A stretch of DNA of 45,154 bases, from NCBI GenBank assembly GCA_947453155.1, contig CANGFE010000014.1:1-45154 (forward strand), read 5' to 3'. The notes under the pieces are model-generated. The model saw only the letters and a program-made list of their open reading frames with translations, ran no database searches and was not told the origin of the DNA. The stretch comes from Beijerinckiaceae bacterium (GTDB lineage: Bacteria; Pseudomonadota; Alphaproteobacteria; Rhizobiales; Beijerinckiaceae). This document shows positions 16,493 to 23,498 of the stretch, one piece after another. Made by a program: the position numbers and the translations under genes. Position 1 is the first letter of the stretch. The number at the start of each line of letters is the position of its first letter.

Positions 16493-16511
16493 TTCCCACG
16501 TTCATTCCCAC
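16493..16511. promoter_or_regulatory. Left arm-type integrase sites
   Basis: Two copies of TTCCCAC, at 16493-16499 and 16505-16511, are spaced start-to-start by 12 bp. The same motif with the same 12-bp spacing recurs near the right end (23106-23124). Paired short repeats at both ends of an element are what arm-type binding sites of tyrosine integrases look like. The identification is an inference from position and repetition. Confidence 0.7.
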
Positions 16512-16603
16512 TTATCGCTTTACGTAGGCTCGGCTAGCGAAAGCCCCACCCGGCCGCCTTACGGGGGGCATCAACTAAAAGCCTCCCTGCCCTTGACCGC
16601 CCC

Positions 16604-17095
16604 TTAATAGCTAGAACAGTTCACATACATTCCAGTCTTATAGCATCGAGTCTGCACTGGCATTGGTGGCGGGGGAGCCGAGTAGGCAGGCCGAGCCGCA
16701 GCCATAGCTGCTGCCGTTGCGTTAAGTGAAGCGGCCGTAGCGTTTAACGCTGCAGCTTGCGCGGCCGCTTGCTGTCTTTCAGATTCATCACCAACAGCTT
16801 TTGCGCGATAATAATATTCAGCGATTAAAAATTGCCCCTGCTCGGTCGTGATTTCATTCCGCGCGATCCTGCTATTGGTCAATTCTATAAAAGCCACCAA
16901 TGCTTTTTCTGCCTGGGTAAAAGAAGGGTAGGAGGGATGATGCGAAAAACAACGCGAGTCCTCAATAAGCTTTTCAGAGGTACAAGCCACCACAGCAGAC
17001 TGATAGAAAGATGTCCCAACGGATTGGCTAGTTTGGCTGCAAGCGCCAACCAAAAAAATAGAACCTAAAAAGAGCAATTTATTAGGCTTGATCAC
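16604..17095 (-). CDS. Lipoprotein of unknown function, cargo A
   Basis: The 163-residue product begins with a lipoprotein signal sequence (KLLFLGSIFLVGAC; lipobox VGAC with Cys at about 19), so it should be lipid-anchored in the envelope. A helical region follows (KALVAFIELTNSRIARNEIT), then an alanine-rich stretch (AAAQAAALNATAASLNATAA), a proline run and the tail PMPVQTRCYKTGMYVNCSSY. The start is a GTG at 17095 with GGGGAG about 8 bases upstream. The tail and overall plan match the neighbouring lipoprotein at 17187-17684, so the two are paralogues. Function unknown; a role in superinfection exclusion or surface change is possible for envelope proteins carried by satellites. Confidence 0.8.
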   Translation of the reverse strand: MIKPNKLLFLGSIFLVGACSQTSQSVGTSFYQSAVVACTSEKLIEDSRCFSHHPSYPSFTQAEKALVAFIELTNSRIARNEITTEQGQFLIAEYYYRAKAVGDESERQQAAAQAAALNATAASLNATAAAMAAARPAYSAPPPPMPVQTRCYKTGMYVNCSSY

Positions 17096-17186
17096 TTAAG
17101 GCTCTCCCCGGTTTCTACCGCAAATAAAAACATGTCCAGCCTTTTTCCCTAATAGTTCGGGCCCATCGTCTTTACATCAAATAGCC

Positions 17187-17684
17187 CTAAAAGCTCGTGC
17201 AATTAACGTAAATACCTGTCCGATGACAGCGCGTCTGAACCGGCATCGGAGGAGGCGAAGGAGGAGGTGTATAGACCGTTGACGGGATATAAATTTGAGG
17301 CGGCACATATATCGGCGCCACTGACATCGCAGTTGCCGCACCCATCGCACCCCTAGATGCTATTTCATTTTTCTTTTGAGCGTATTCGTAATTTGCTTCG
17401 ATTACTGAAATTTCGTCTTTCTCAATTTTATTGGCAAGTATCGCTGCATAAGAATATTTTTCCTGATCGATAGCCGACAATTTATGGAAAGCTTTGTGCC
17501 TAACGACACAACGAATTTCTCTTATATGAGCTTTTTTAGATTCCTCTGTAAACCAAATGTCTTTCGTCTCGTCACAATCAGATTTAATTTCTTGAACCAA
17601 AAGCTGATTTGCACTCATGCAGCCTGACGTTGCAAAGCATAAGAATGTGATGACCACTAAATCTCTGGGTAGATATTTGCGCAA
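17187..17684 (-). CDS. Lipoprotein of unknown function, cargo B
   Basis: A 165-residue lipoprotein. The signal sequence RDLVVITFLCFATSGC ends in a lipobox (TSGC). The mature part has charged helices (ANKIEKDEISVIEANYEYAQ), a proline-rich segment and the tail PMPVQTRCHRTGIYVNCTSF, nearly the same as in cargo A. The open frame reaches an ATG at 17729, but TTG at 17684 is chosen: AGGGG lies 7 bases before it and it gives a normal-length signal peptide, whereas the ATG adds 15 residues ahead of it. Codon use is more A+T-rich than in the core genes. Function unknown. Confidence 0.75.
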   Translation of the reverse strand: MRKYLPRDLVVITFLCFATSGCMSANQLLVQEIKSDCDETKDIWFTEESKKAHIREIRCVVRHKAFHKLSAIDQEKYSYAAILANKIEKDEISVIEANYEYAQKKNEIASRGAMGAATAMSVAPIYVPPQIYIPSTVYTPPPSPPPMPVQTRCHRTGIYVNCTSF

Positions 17685-17987
17685 TTTAATACCCCTAATA
17701 AGCGGCAAAACTTGAAGGCGTAGCGCCACAATGAACGAAAAAAACGATTTTTATCAATAAAATTAGCTAAACCTCCGCATTGCACTAGCTTAAAAAAAGA
17801 AGAAAAAATTTCCTATAAATCTTAATAGGAAACCATTCTTAATTTATTTCAACTCAACCCAGCGGCTGAAAACGCCGAAATGCATAAGCAAACTAACCAA
17901 CAGACAAATACCTTAGCTATTTTCCAGATCAGCTCAAAAGCGGCTAATGTTTTTGCTCAAAATAACTTTTTGATGGAACCACTGCAG

Positions 17988-18512
17988 ATGAGAAAGATCT
18001 TTCAGTTCACGTTTATCTTGGGTCTTTTCTTGGGTGCAAAAATGAGTGCAATAGCAGAGCCCTCAGAGGTTACGCGTTTCTTGATGAACACACCAGTAAG
18101 TTTGATGACACGAGGATTAGAAAATATTAAAATTGATATCCAGTCTTTGCAGTTGCCACCGGGATACGTAACAATTGCAGGATACGATTGGGATACTGAC
18201 AGGTTTCAAATCACGTTAGCATGCGTTGGATCCGCGTGTGATGATAACGCAAGTGAACAAACCTGTGCCCTTCGTCTAAATCAGATCCGAACAAAAGCGG
18301 GGATTACTGACGGAAAAATTTCGTCTTGGTTACCCCACTCATTATTTGCCGAAAACTTTAAACAAAATGGACATCAAAGCCCTCAACAACCGAACAATTG
18401 GGGGACAAAAATTGATCAAAAAATAGCTTTGAAAGTAATACTGGGCTGGGAGCAGCCAATCATTTGCGAGGCACCACTAATCGGATCAGGATATTCTTTA
18501 AGCCGTCAATAG
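17988..18512 (+). CDS. Secreted protein of unknown function, cargo C
   Basis: A 174-residue product starting MRKIFQFTFILGLFLGAKMS, a typical signal peptide with probable cleavage after AIA. The mature part has four cysteines (ACVGSAC, EQTC, PIICEAP) that could form two disulfides, consistent with a periplasmic or secreted protein. The frame is open from an ATG at 17880, but the signal sequence fits the ATG at 17988; the ribosome site is weak in either case. It is divergent from the two lipoprotein genes and transcribed towards the replication gene. No family recognised. Its A+T-rich composition suggests a foreign origin. Confidence 0.7.
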   Translation: MRKIFQFTFILGLFLGAKMSAIAEPSEVTRFLMNTPVSLMTRGLENIKIDIQSLQLPPGYVTIAGYDWDTDRFQITLACVGSACDDNASEQTCALRLNQIRTKAGITDGKISSWLPHSLFAENFKQNGHQSPQQPNNWGTKIDQKIALKVILGWEQPIICEAPLIGSGYSLSRQ

Positions 18513-18550
18513 GTTTGAAGTGTGTAGCCAGAGAATAAGTCATCGACAGA

Positions 18551-18623
18551 TAGTGTGAGGACGACGGGGGCGGTCTCTATAGAGAGACCGTCACCGTCGT
18601 TCCCTCCGGGAAACCTCACACTA
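18551..18623. other. Three-way-junction palindrome, possible origin or RNA
   Basis: Nested perfect inverted repeats fill this 73-bp stretch. The outer stem is TAGTGTGAGG (18551-18560) with CCTCACACTA (18614-18623). Inside is an arm made of ACGACGG (18561-18567) with CCGTCGT (18594-18600), capped beyond a GGG/TCA bulge by CGGTCTCT (18571-18578) with AGAGACCG (18583-18590) and loop ATAG. A second small hairpin, TTCCC-TCC-GGGAA, spans 18600-18612, sharing its first base with the preceding arm. It lies between the convergent cargo C and replication genes, with no T-run, so it is not an ordinary terminator. A replication origin, cruciform protein site or structured RNA are the options. Confidence 0.75.
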
Positions 18624-18711
18624 GGCTTAAGTCGCTTTTGACGGCACGAAAGAGATGAGATGGCAGAGAAGAACCGTCGCCGAGTGTCTACCGCCGCCGT
18701 CCTATAAGGCC

Positions 18712-20823
18712 TCACCGCACCCGCCATATCAGCCCCCCGTTGATAACGAGCACCCCACGGCCTCTGAGCGAGTTAAGGGCATCTCGAAACTGACGGGGTA
18801 CGCTTTTGCCCGTATCTGCAACCCGCCCAATTGCAAATGACTTGAAGTTTTGCAGGTCAACACATCGCTCAGGCTTATCAGGGAAACCTGTCCCCAGAGG
18901 GGTATACTTATCAGGAGCATCTGCTTGGAAGGTCTCGTAAGCATCAAGCACAGCCCTCTCATTGTGGCCCAAAGGTTTGGACTTAGATTTCGCCGGCTCC
19001 AGATCAGTAGGGACAACTACACAGGTCGTGACCGCATCCCCATCTTCGTCAAAACCGAGAACAACCTGCTCTAACTCGAAGGCAAACTCAGAGCCGTCGC
19101 CGCCCTCTTTCATTTTCGTCAACTTTGCAATTCGACCCGGCAGCTCCTTATTTGGTCGAGTAATCTCAATCTCCGTATCAATCGCACCAAGGAGACTGGA
19201 GTGTCCCCGCGCCCCACGGCTCTGATCTTTGCCAGAATGATGCACAACTACAACTAGGCAATCGAGCTCCTTCGAGAGGTAGTCCATTGCAGATATGAAG
19301 GCCGTCATTTCGGTGCTGGAGTTTTCGTCTTTTCCGCTCATCGCGCGACTAAAGGTATCAACGACCACGACAGCTACCTGCCCCTGCTCCCTTCGAATGC
19401 TGGCAACTAGCTTCTTGGCATCGCAGTCTGCTGCAGAACGCACCTCTTGCTCATGCTTAGGGGCAGAGGACAGGTTCATGCTTTCTGGATAGGAAACAAA
19501 ATAACCAAGGTCGCCTAGACGATTTTTTAGAGCAGCTATTCGGTTAACCGCGCCAAACCCACCCTCAAGAAAGCAATATGCAACGCCACCTGTTGCAGCC
19601 TTTCGGTCACGCCAATCTTTGATGTGCGGAGCTGAGATGTGGGCCACGAGATCAGCCACGAAGAAGGACTTCCCTGATCCCGGAGCACCGTAAATGATAG
19701 CTAGCCCTTTTTGAGGGAGGATACCCTTGATCAACCAAAGCTGTGAAAGGTTGGGCTTTGCCTCGTTCGCTGGGTAACCTTTGAAGTATTGCGATCTCAC
19801 TTCAGCAACATGTGGCCGCTCTGCTGATAAAGACTCGCTGCTCGAGATTGGATGAGCATTGGCATGGTGACTAATCTTTGTGTCCCATTGCCCCATGGCA
19901 TAGTTCCATTTCTCCTTGAACATGGAGATACCACGCCCTTCACGCTCAAGCAGGTCACCCTTGGAACTAGATGTATCAATCAAACGGCTCTTCACATTTC
20001 GTTCGTACGTATCATAGGCCGTGATCATCATTGCATTTGAGTGCCCCGCCCCAGGCTTGAACGGACATTCCCTATATTCAGAGACAATAGCTGCCCAAAT
20101 GAGTCTGGTGGCATACCCTTCACGTCCGTTGATGATATTGCCGAAAGCATCAACTGTCTGTTCGGAAGGAATGCTGACATCTTGTACGAGGTTAACGCCT
20201 CGACCAGAGGCCGGCCCCGCGAGAGCATCAATCTCATCGCACAACCACAAGGGTGCATTTGCGATCCCCATGTTCCAAGGTTCATGGCCACTCTTCCACG
20301 CATAGGATCGCCCGCTCTCATGCATGGAGGGAGGCAGCATCGCAAAGCCGCCCTGCCCTCGAATATCTATACCGAGAGAGGTCTTGCATGTAGGTGATAA
20401 CCAACCAATTGGGGCTCGGAATAGAAGCTGAATACCTCCACCGCCGGTTTGCTGCTCAACGGTTTCAAGCTCACCAGCCCAAACCTGACGCTCACGAATC
20501 TCAAGCAACCAGGACTGTGCAAGTTGGTTCTTGTGAAGATCGACATCGATTACGAATATGGATCCAGAACACGCCCCACAAATCATCCCCATGCTGGAGC
20601 GGTTGGAATGTTGACCACCCCCTGAGTACCAGCTCTCAAAGGTGGCGTCAGAGACCAGTTGATGTTCTAGCCCCCGCCAACTTGAAAGCGCTGGGCGTTT
20701 CCACGAATGACTGTTCTCTTGTGGCGTCATCGCAGGAACGACTTGAATTCCGAGGTTGCGATACATACGCGCCCAGTCTGAAGGACTGGCCACTCCAGAA
20801 TTAAAATCAGTGATGTGTGACAT
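18712..20823 (-). CDS. Prim-Pol and RecA-like helicase fusion replication protein
   Basis: The 703-residue protein has an N-terminal bifunctional primase/polymerase (Prim-Pol) domain. Its metal-binding motif is VIDVDLH (Asp93, Asp95), followed by TGGGGIQLLF (126-135) and GIDIRGQGGFAMLPPS (151-166). A RecA/RepA-like ATPase follows, with Walker A YGAPGSGKSF at 378-387, Walker B VAVVVVDTFSRA with Asp489, and VVVVHHSGKDQSRGARG. The C-terminal 100 residues may be a winged-helix region. Such fusions initiate replication of satellites and plasmids. It is the likely replication protein of the element and ends 88 bp from the three-way palindrome, which may be its origin. Confidence 0.9.
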   Translation of the reverse strand: MSHITDFNSGVASPSDWARMYRNLGIQVVPAMTPQENSHSWKRPALSSWRGLEHQLVSDATFESWYSGGGQHSNRSSMGMICGACSGSIFVIDVDLHKNQLAQSWLLEIRERQVWAGELETVEQQTGGGGIQLLFRAPIGWLSPTCKTSLGIDIRGQGGFAMLPPSMHESGRSYAWKSGHEPWNMGIANAPLWLCDEIDALAGPASGRGVNLVQDVSIPSEQTVDAFGNIINGREGYATRLIWAAIVSEYRECPFKPGAGHSNAMMITAYDTYERNVKSRLIDTSSSKGDLLEREGRGISMFKEKWNYAMGQWDTKISHHANAHPISSSESLSAERPHVAEVRSQYFKGYPANEAKPNLSQLWLIKGILPQKGLAIIYGAPGSGKSFFVADLVAHISAPHIKDWRDRKAATGGVAYCFLEGGFGAVNRIAALKNRLGDLGYFVSYPESMNLSSAPKHEQEVRSAADCDAKKLVASIRREQGQVAVVVVDTFSRAMSGKDENSSTEMTAFISAMDYLSKELDCLVVVVHHSGKDQSRGARGHSSLLGAIDTEIEITRPNKELPGRIAKLTKMKEGGDGSEFAFELEQVVLGFDEDGDAVTTCVVVPTDLEPAKSKSKPLGHNERAVLDAYETFQADAPDKYTPLGTGFPDKPERCVDLQNFKSFAIGRVADTGKSVPRQFRDALNSLRGRGVLVINGGLIWRVR

Positions 20824-20931
20824 GGTTGATATCCATGCCGCCGTTGCCAGAAATGACTGATAATGTTAAAATTGCATCTCTTCCAAAGTTGCAACTTTCC
20901 TATCGAGCCGTCCTGCATGGGCGGCTCGTTT

Positions 20932-21186
20932 TTATTTCATTTGAGATGAAGAAAAGCTTGTACCCAAGCTGTTCCGGTGAGGATCCTGACGCAATTCAAT
21001 AAGCGGTAAGGTCTCTAGAAAATCCCGAACAGATTTAGCATCAACAAGCGTTCGAGAACCAATTTTTAGCATCCGGACCTGACCTGCAGCAGCCAACCTA
21101 TAAAGAGCAGATCGTGACAGGCCAAAGATTCCTGGTGCCTTAGGCAGAGGGACCATTTCTGGACTAATTGTAGATGTATTTTGCAT
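20932..21186 (-). CDS. AlpA-like helix-turn-helix regulator
   Basis: An 84-residue protein with a MerR/AlpA-type helix-turn-helix: PGIFGLSRSALYRLAAAGQV then KIGSRTLVDAKSVRDFLETL. In this family the RTLVD-like segment packs against the recognition helix. Proteins of this type in P4-like elements activate integrase or act as excisionases. The frame opens at 21240, but ATG 21186 is preferred since GGAG lies 9 bases before it and the N-terminus is then of usual length. It lies between the integrase side and the replication gene on the same strand, with 108 bp before the latter. Confidence 0.85.
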   Translation of the reverse strand: MQNTSTISPEMVPLPKAPGIFGLSRSALYRLAAAGQVRMLKIGSRTLVDAKSVRDFLETLPLIELRQDPHRNSLGTSFSSSQMK

Positions 21187-21286
21187 TATAACCGTCTCCA
21201 AGCCGAAGCAGAGCGCGTCGGGACGGTTGCTTATTTGCACTTGTTCAGAGCTCTATGCAAAGGCCCTGATGAACAATATTACACTA

Positions 21287-21781
21287 TTAAAGTGCACCCC
21301 TTTTTTTGCTGTCCACCAGATATCCCTCCGCTTCTAAAACAGCCCTACGCGCTATTGCCTGGGTGACTTCGAACGCTTTAGCTAGATTGCAGATCATGTC
21401 GACTCTGCTTTTGTACTTAAGTTTAGTAAGAGCATTCAAATAAACCGCATCAAACGCTGCTATTTTCAATGCTACGTTTTCTGGTTTCCCAGCCGACCGT
21501 TGGTATGGATATCTAATTAATTGCGCGAGCTCCGCGTGCTCATACGGTTTCAAATGACGTGCATGAAAAACAAGAACTGAAGCTGCTTTGTAGAAATCTT
21601 CAGGAGTGGGGTCTTTAGTGATTGTCTCAAGCGCAGCCTCAATTTCAAATGTCCGCACCCATGAAAGGCCTTTGCTACCGTCATCAGGGAGCCTTACTGG
21701 GGAAATCAATGTTTCTGTTTTCTCGTCAATAACTGAGGGAGAAAACTCGTAAAAATTCAACGGCTTTTTTTTCGTCCCCAT
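21287..21781 (-). CDS. Hypothetical element protein
   Basis: A 164-residue, charged, mostly helical soluble protein of unrecognised family. The ATG at 21781 is preceded by GAGGAGAGGAAG, an excellent ribosome site, and starts 17 bp after the integrase stop, so it is probably translated from the same message. Its C-terminal part (MICNLAKAFEVTQAIARRAV) could form a helix-turn-helix, hinting at DNA binding, but this is weak. Position between integrase and AlpA suggests a role in control of integration or replication. A longer in-frame start at 21829 overlaps the integrase and is less likely. Confidence 0.72.
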   Translation of the reverse strand: MGTKKKPLNFYEFSPSVIDEKTETLISPVRLPDDGSKGLSWVRTFEIEAALETITKDPTPEDFYKAASVLVFHARHLKPYEHAELAQLIRYPYQRSAGKPENVALKIAAFDAVYLNALTKLKYKSRVDMICNLAKAFEVTQAIARRAVLEAEGYLVDSKKRGAL

Positions 21782-21798
21782 CTTCCTCTCCTCTATAA

Positions 21799-23106
21799 TT
21801 AAGAAGCGAAAACACAAGCGGCCGCCCAAGCTTCCATCATAGCCCTACGCTCCTCCACAAGGGGATCTCTTGCATAGGCTGCTCTTACCCTGTTGGCGTC
21901 GGTATGGGCTAAGGCCAATTCACTGAGGTGGTCAGCCCAACCATTTGTAAGGCTCCAAGCTTTGAAACTTGCTCGAAAGCCATGGGGAACGATGGCATTG
22001 CCTAGCTCATCCCGCCAACGTGGTAACTCCCCGGCAGCGAGCCCGTCGTAAGACATACCTCTCACCAATTGTGAAAGCGCCATATCAGACAGCGGGCGCT
22101 CAGCCTTACGGCTAGGAAATACTAAACTGCCAGCCCCAGAAGCGAGCGGCTCTAATTGTGCTAGGACATTTAGCCCTACTTTTGAGAGCGGAACAAAGTG
22201 AGCCTTCCCAGCTTTCATTCTGGCTGACGGAATAGACCAAACACCTTTTGCCAGATCAATCTCAGACCACCGCATATGACGAACTTCACCTGAACGAGCA
22301 GCCGTCAGAATAGCGAACTGAAGAGCAAGAGCGGCAATGCCCGCTTTCTCTCGCAGCGCCGCCATAAAGGCAGGTAATTGCTGAAACGGGAGTGAGGGGT
22401 GGTTATCAGCCAGTCCCCGGCTTCGTCTGACAGCTGCCTTTAATTTGCTAGGCGATCCCAAAACCTCGGAAAGATGACCGCGCCATGAGGCTGGGTTTGG
22501 AGCTCTAGGCCGCAATCCGGTAGCAGAAGCATAATTTAGGACCGCCTCAATACGTCCTCTAATTCTAGAAGCAGTTTCAGGGATCGTTGTCCAAATAGGC
22601 TGCAAGACGGCCAATACATCAGCCGTATCAACTTCCGAGACAGCCTTGTCACTCACTACCGGAAAGACATGCTTCTCAAGGCTGCTCTGCCATTGATGTC
22701 CATGCTTGTCGTTTTTCCATTCCGGAGCTTTGGCCTCGTAATAGGCCTCAGCTACTGACTTGAAGCTATCGCTAGACTTGCGAGCTAGAGCCGCCTTAGC
22801 GGCTGCCCGCTCTGCAATTGGATCGCTACCCTTCTTGGACGCACTCCGGGCCGATTGGGCGGCCATTCGCGCCTCCGCGAGGCTGGTTTGGGGATAGTTG
22901 CCCAAACCCATATCTCGACGCTTCCCAGCGATTGTGGTGCGCAATACCCAAGCGCCAGACCCGGATGCTTGTCCTGGCTTGACCAGCAAATGAAGACCAG
23001 AACCTACACCGATCCTGACTGGCGAAACCTTCGCAACCTTAGAAAGAGAAGTGAGCTTTGCCTTAAGTCCCAGAGCACTCAATTCAGCCATTGCTTGGAT
23101 ATCCAT
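21799..23106 (-). CDS. int: Tyrosine-type integrase, P4 family
   Basis: The 435-residue protein has the P4-integrase plan: an N-terminal DUF4102-like arm-binding domain (LLVKPGQASGSGAWVLRTTI, MGLGNYPQTSLAEARMAA), a core-binding SAM-like domain and the C-terminal catalytic domain. Catalytic residues are visible: Arg271 in TAARSGEVR, Lys near 301, His375 and Arg378 in PHGFRAS, His401 in LAHTD, and Tyr411 in RAAYAR. ATG 23106 is chosen. A GTG at 23124 is in frame, but both overlap the repeated TTCCCAC arm motif, so integrase binding there could repress its own gene. The gene starts 139 bp from attR. It should recombine the tRNA-Ser end with the element's att core. Confidence 0.95.
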   Translation of the reverse strand: MDIQAMAELSALGLKAKLTSLSKVAKVSPVRIGVGSGLHLLVKPGQASGSGAWVLRTTIAGKRRDMGLGNYPQTSLAEARMAAQSARSASKKGSDPIAERAAAKAALARKSSDSFKSVAEAYYEAKAPEWKNDKHGHQWQSSLEKHVFPVVSDKAVSEVDTADVLAVLQPIWTTIPETASRIRGRIEAVLNYASATGLRPRAPNPASWRGHLSEVLGSPSKLKAAVRRSRGLADNHPSLPFQQLPAFMAALREKAGIAALALQFAILTAARSGEVRHMRWSEIDLAKGVWSIPSARMKAGKAHFVPLSKVGLNVLAQLEPLASGAGSLVFPSRKAERPLSDMALSQLVRGMSYDGLAAGELPRWRDELGNAIVPHGFRASFKAWSLTNGWADHLSELALAHTDANRVRAAYARDPLVEERRAMMEAWAAACVFAS

Positions 23107-23137
23107 TCCCACATTTATTCCCACAATTTAGTGGGAA
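23106..23137. promoter_or_regulatory. Right arm-type integrase sites
   Basis: TTCCCAC occurs at 23106-23112 and 23118-23124 (12-bp spacing, as at the left end), followed by an inverted copy GTGGGAA at 23131-23137 and a partial GTGGG at 23140-23144. The cluster overlaps the integrase start. An A+T-rich palindrome, AATAATATTATT (23195-23206), lies between it and attR and could be a bending site. Confidence 0.7.
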
Positions 23138-23244
23138 CAGTGGGCACCAGCAAGAATCACGCGGGGACTATTCAACATCCAAATTATTGTTTTTAATAAT
23201 ATTATTGATCAATGCGAGCCAGTGAGGGACTAGATATCTAGAGA

Positions 23245-23258
23245 CACCGTCTCCGCCA
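23245..23258 (+). other. attR core
   Basis: CACCGTCTCCGCCA is identical to the last 14 bases of tRNA-Ser at 16424-16437 and in the same orientation. It marks the right boundary of the element. Beyond it, G+C-rich chromosomal sequence resumes. Confidence 0.9.
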
Positions 23259-23365
23259 GTTCACCCAACCAATCAAAACGTGCTTGCTCGATCAGGCTGA
23301 ACTTTGGCGCTGCCTTGGGCGCCTAGGAACCATTTGGCGAAAATCTTTTCAGCGTTTCTGATGGA

Positions 23366-23467
23366 TTATCCTACGCGCAGGCTCAAGGGTGGCGGAGAAA
23401 CCGTCGCGCCACCCCCAACAACGACATCAATGCGGATCTTGTCGAGGCGAACAGCCTGCACGGCCAT
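23366..23467 (-). pseudogene. 33-codon ORF with strong ribosome site, gene remnant?
   Basis: Downstream of the Bug receptor gene, AGGAGGAG at 23471-23478 precedes an ATG at 23467 that opens a 33-codon frame (begins MAVQAVRLDKIRIDVVVGGG) ending in TAA. The ribosome site is as good as any in the window, but the peptide is too short for a known family and has a proline-rich end. It may be the N-terminus of a gene that lost its 3' part, or a genuine small protein. The rest of 23259-23365 shows nothing recognisable. It lies just outside the element's right boundary. Confidence 0.4.
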
Positions 23468-23498
23468 CAACTCCTCCTAAAAATCTCGAATCAGAAAA

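Larger units (their letters stand above)
16438..23258. mobile_element. Integrated satellite-like element in tRNA-Ser
   Basis: This 6.8-kb element is bounded by tRNA-Ser on the left and a 14-bp copy of the tRNA 3' end on the right. Minus-strand genes, in transcription order from the right end, are tyrosine integrase, unknown protein, AlpA-like regulator and Prim-Pol/helicase. Cargo at the left end is two lipoproteins and a secreted protein. It has no capsid, portal, terminase, conjugation or relaxase gene, so it would need a helper to move. The layout resembles P4-like satellites or small integrative elements of proteobacteria. The A+T richness of the cargo end contrasts with the flanking genome. 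The two att cores and paired arm sites look intact, so excision may still be possible. Confidence 0.9.

Noticed and set aside
18506-18727. Minus-strand 73-codon frame across the three-way palindrome
   Set aside because: It is produced by the stem sequences and lacks a ribosome site. The two flanking genes are convergent, so the region is better explained as a structural element.
23106-23124. GTG at 23124 as integrase start
   Set aside because: It is in frame, but it adds six residues formed only by the TTCCCAC repeats and has no ribosome site. ATG 23106 is simpler, though not proven.
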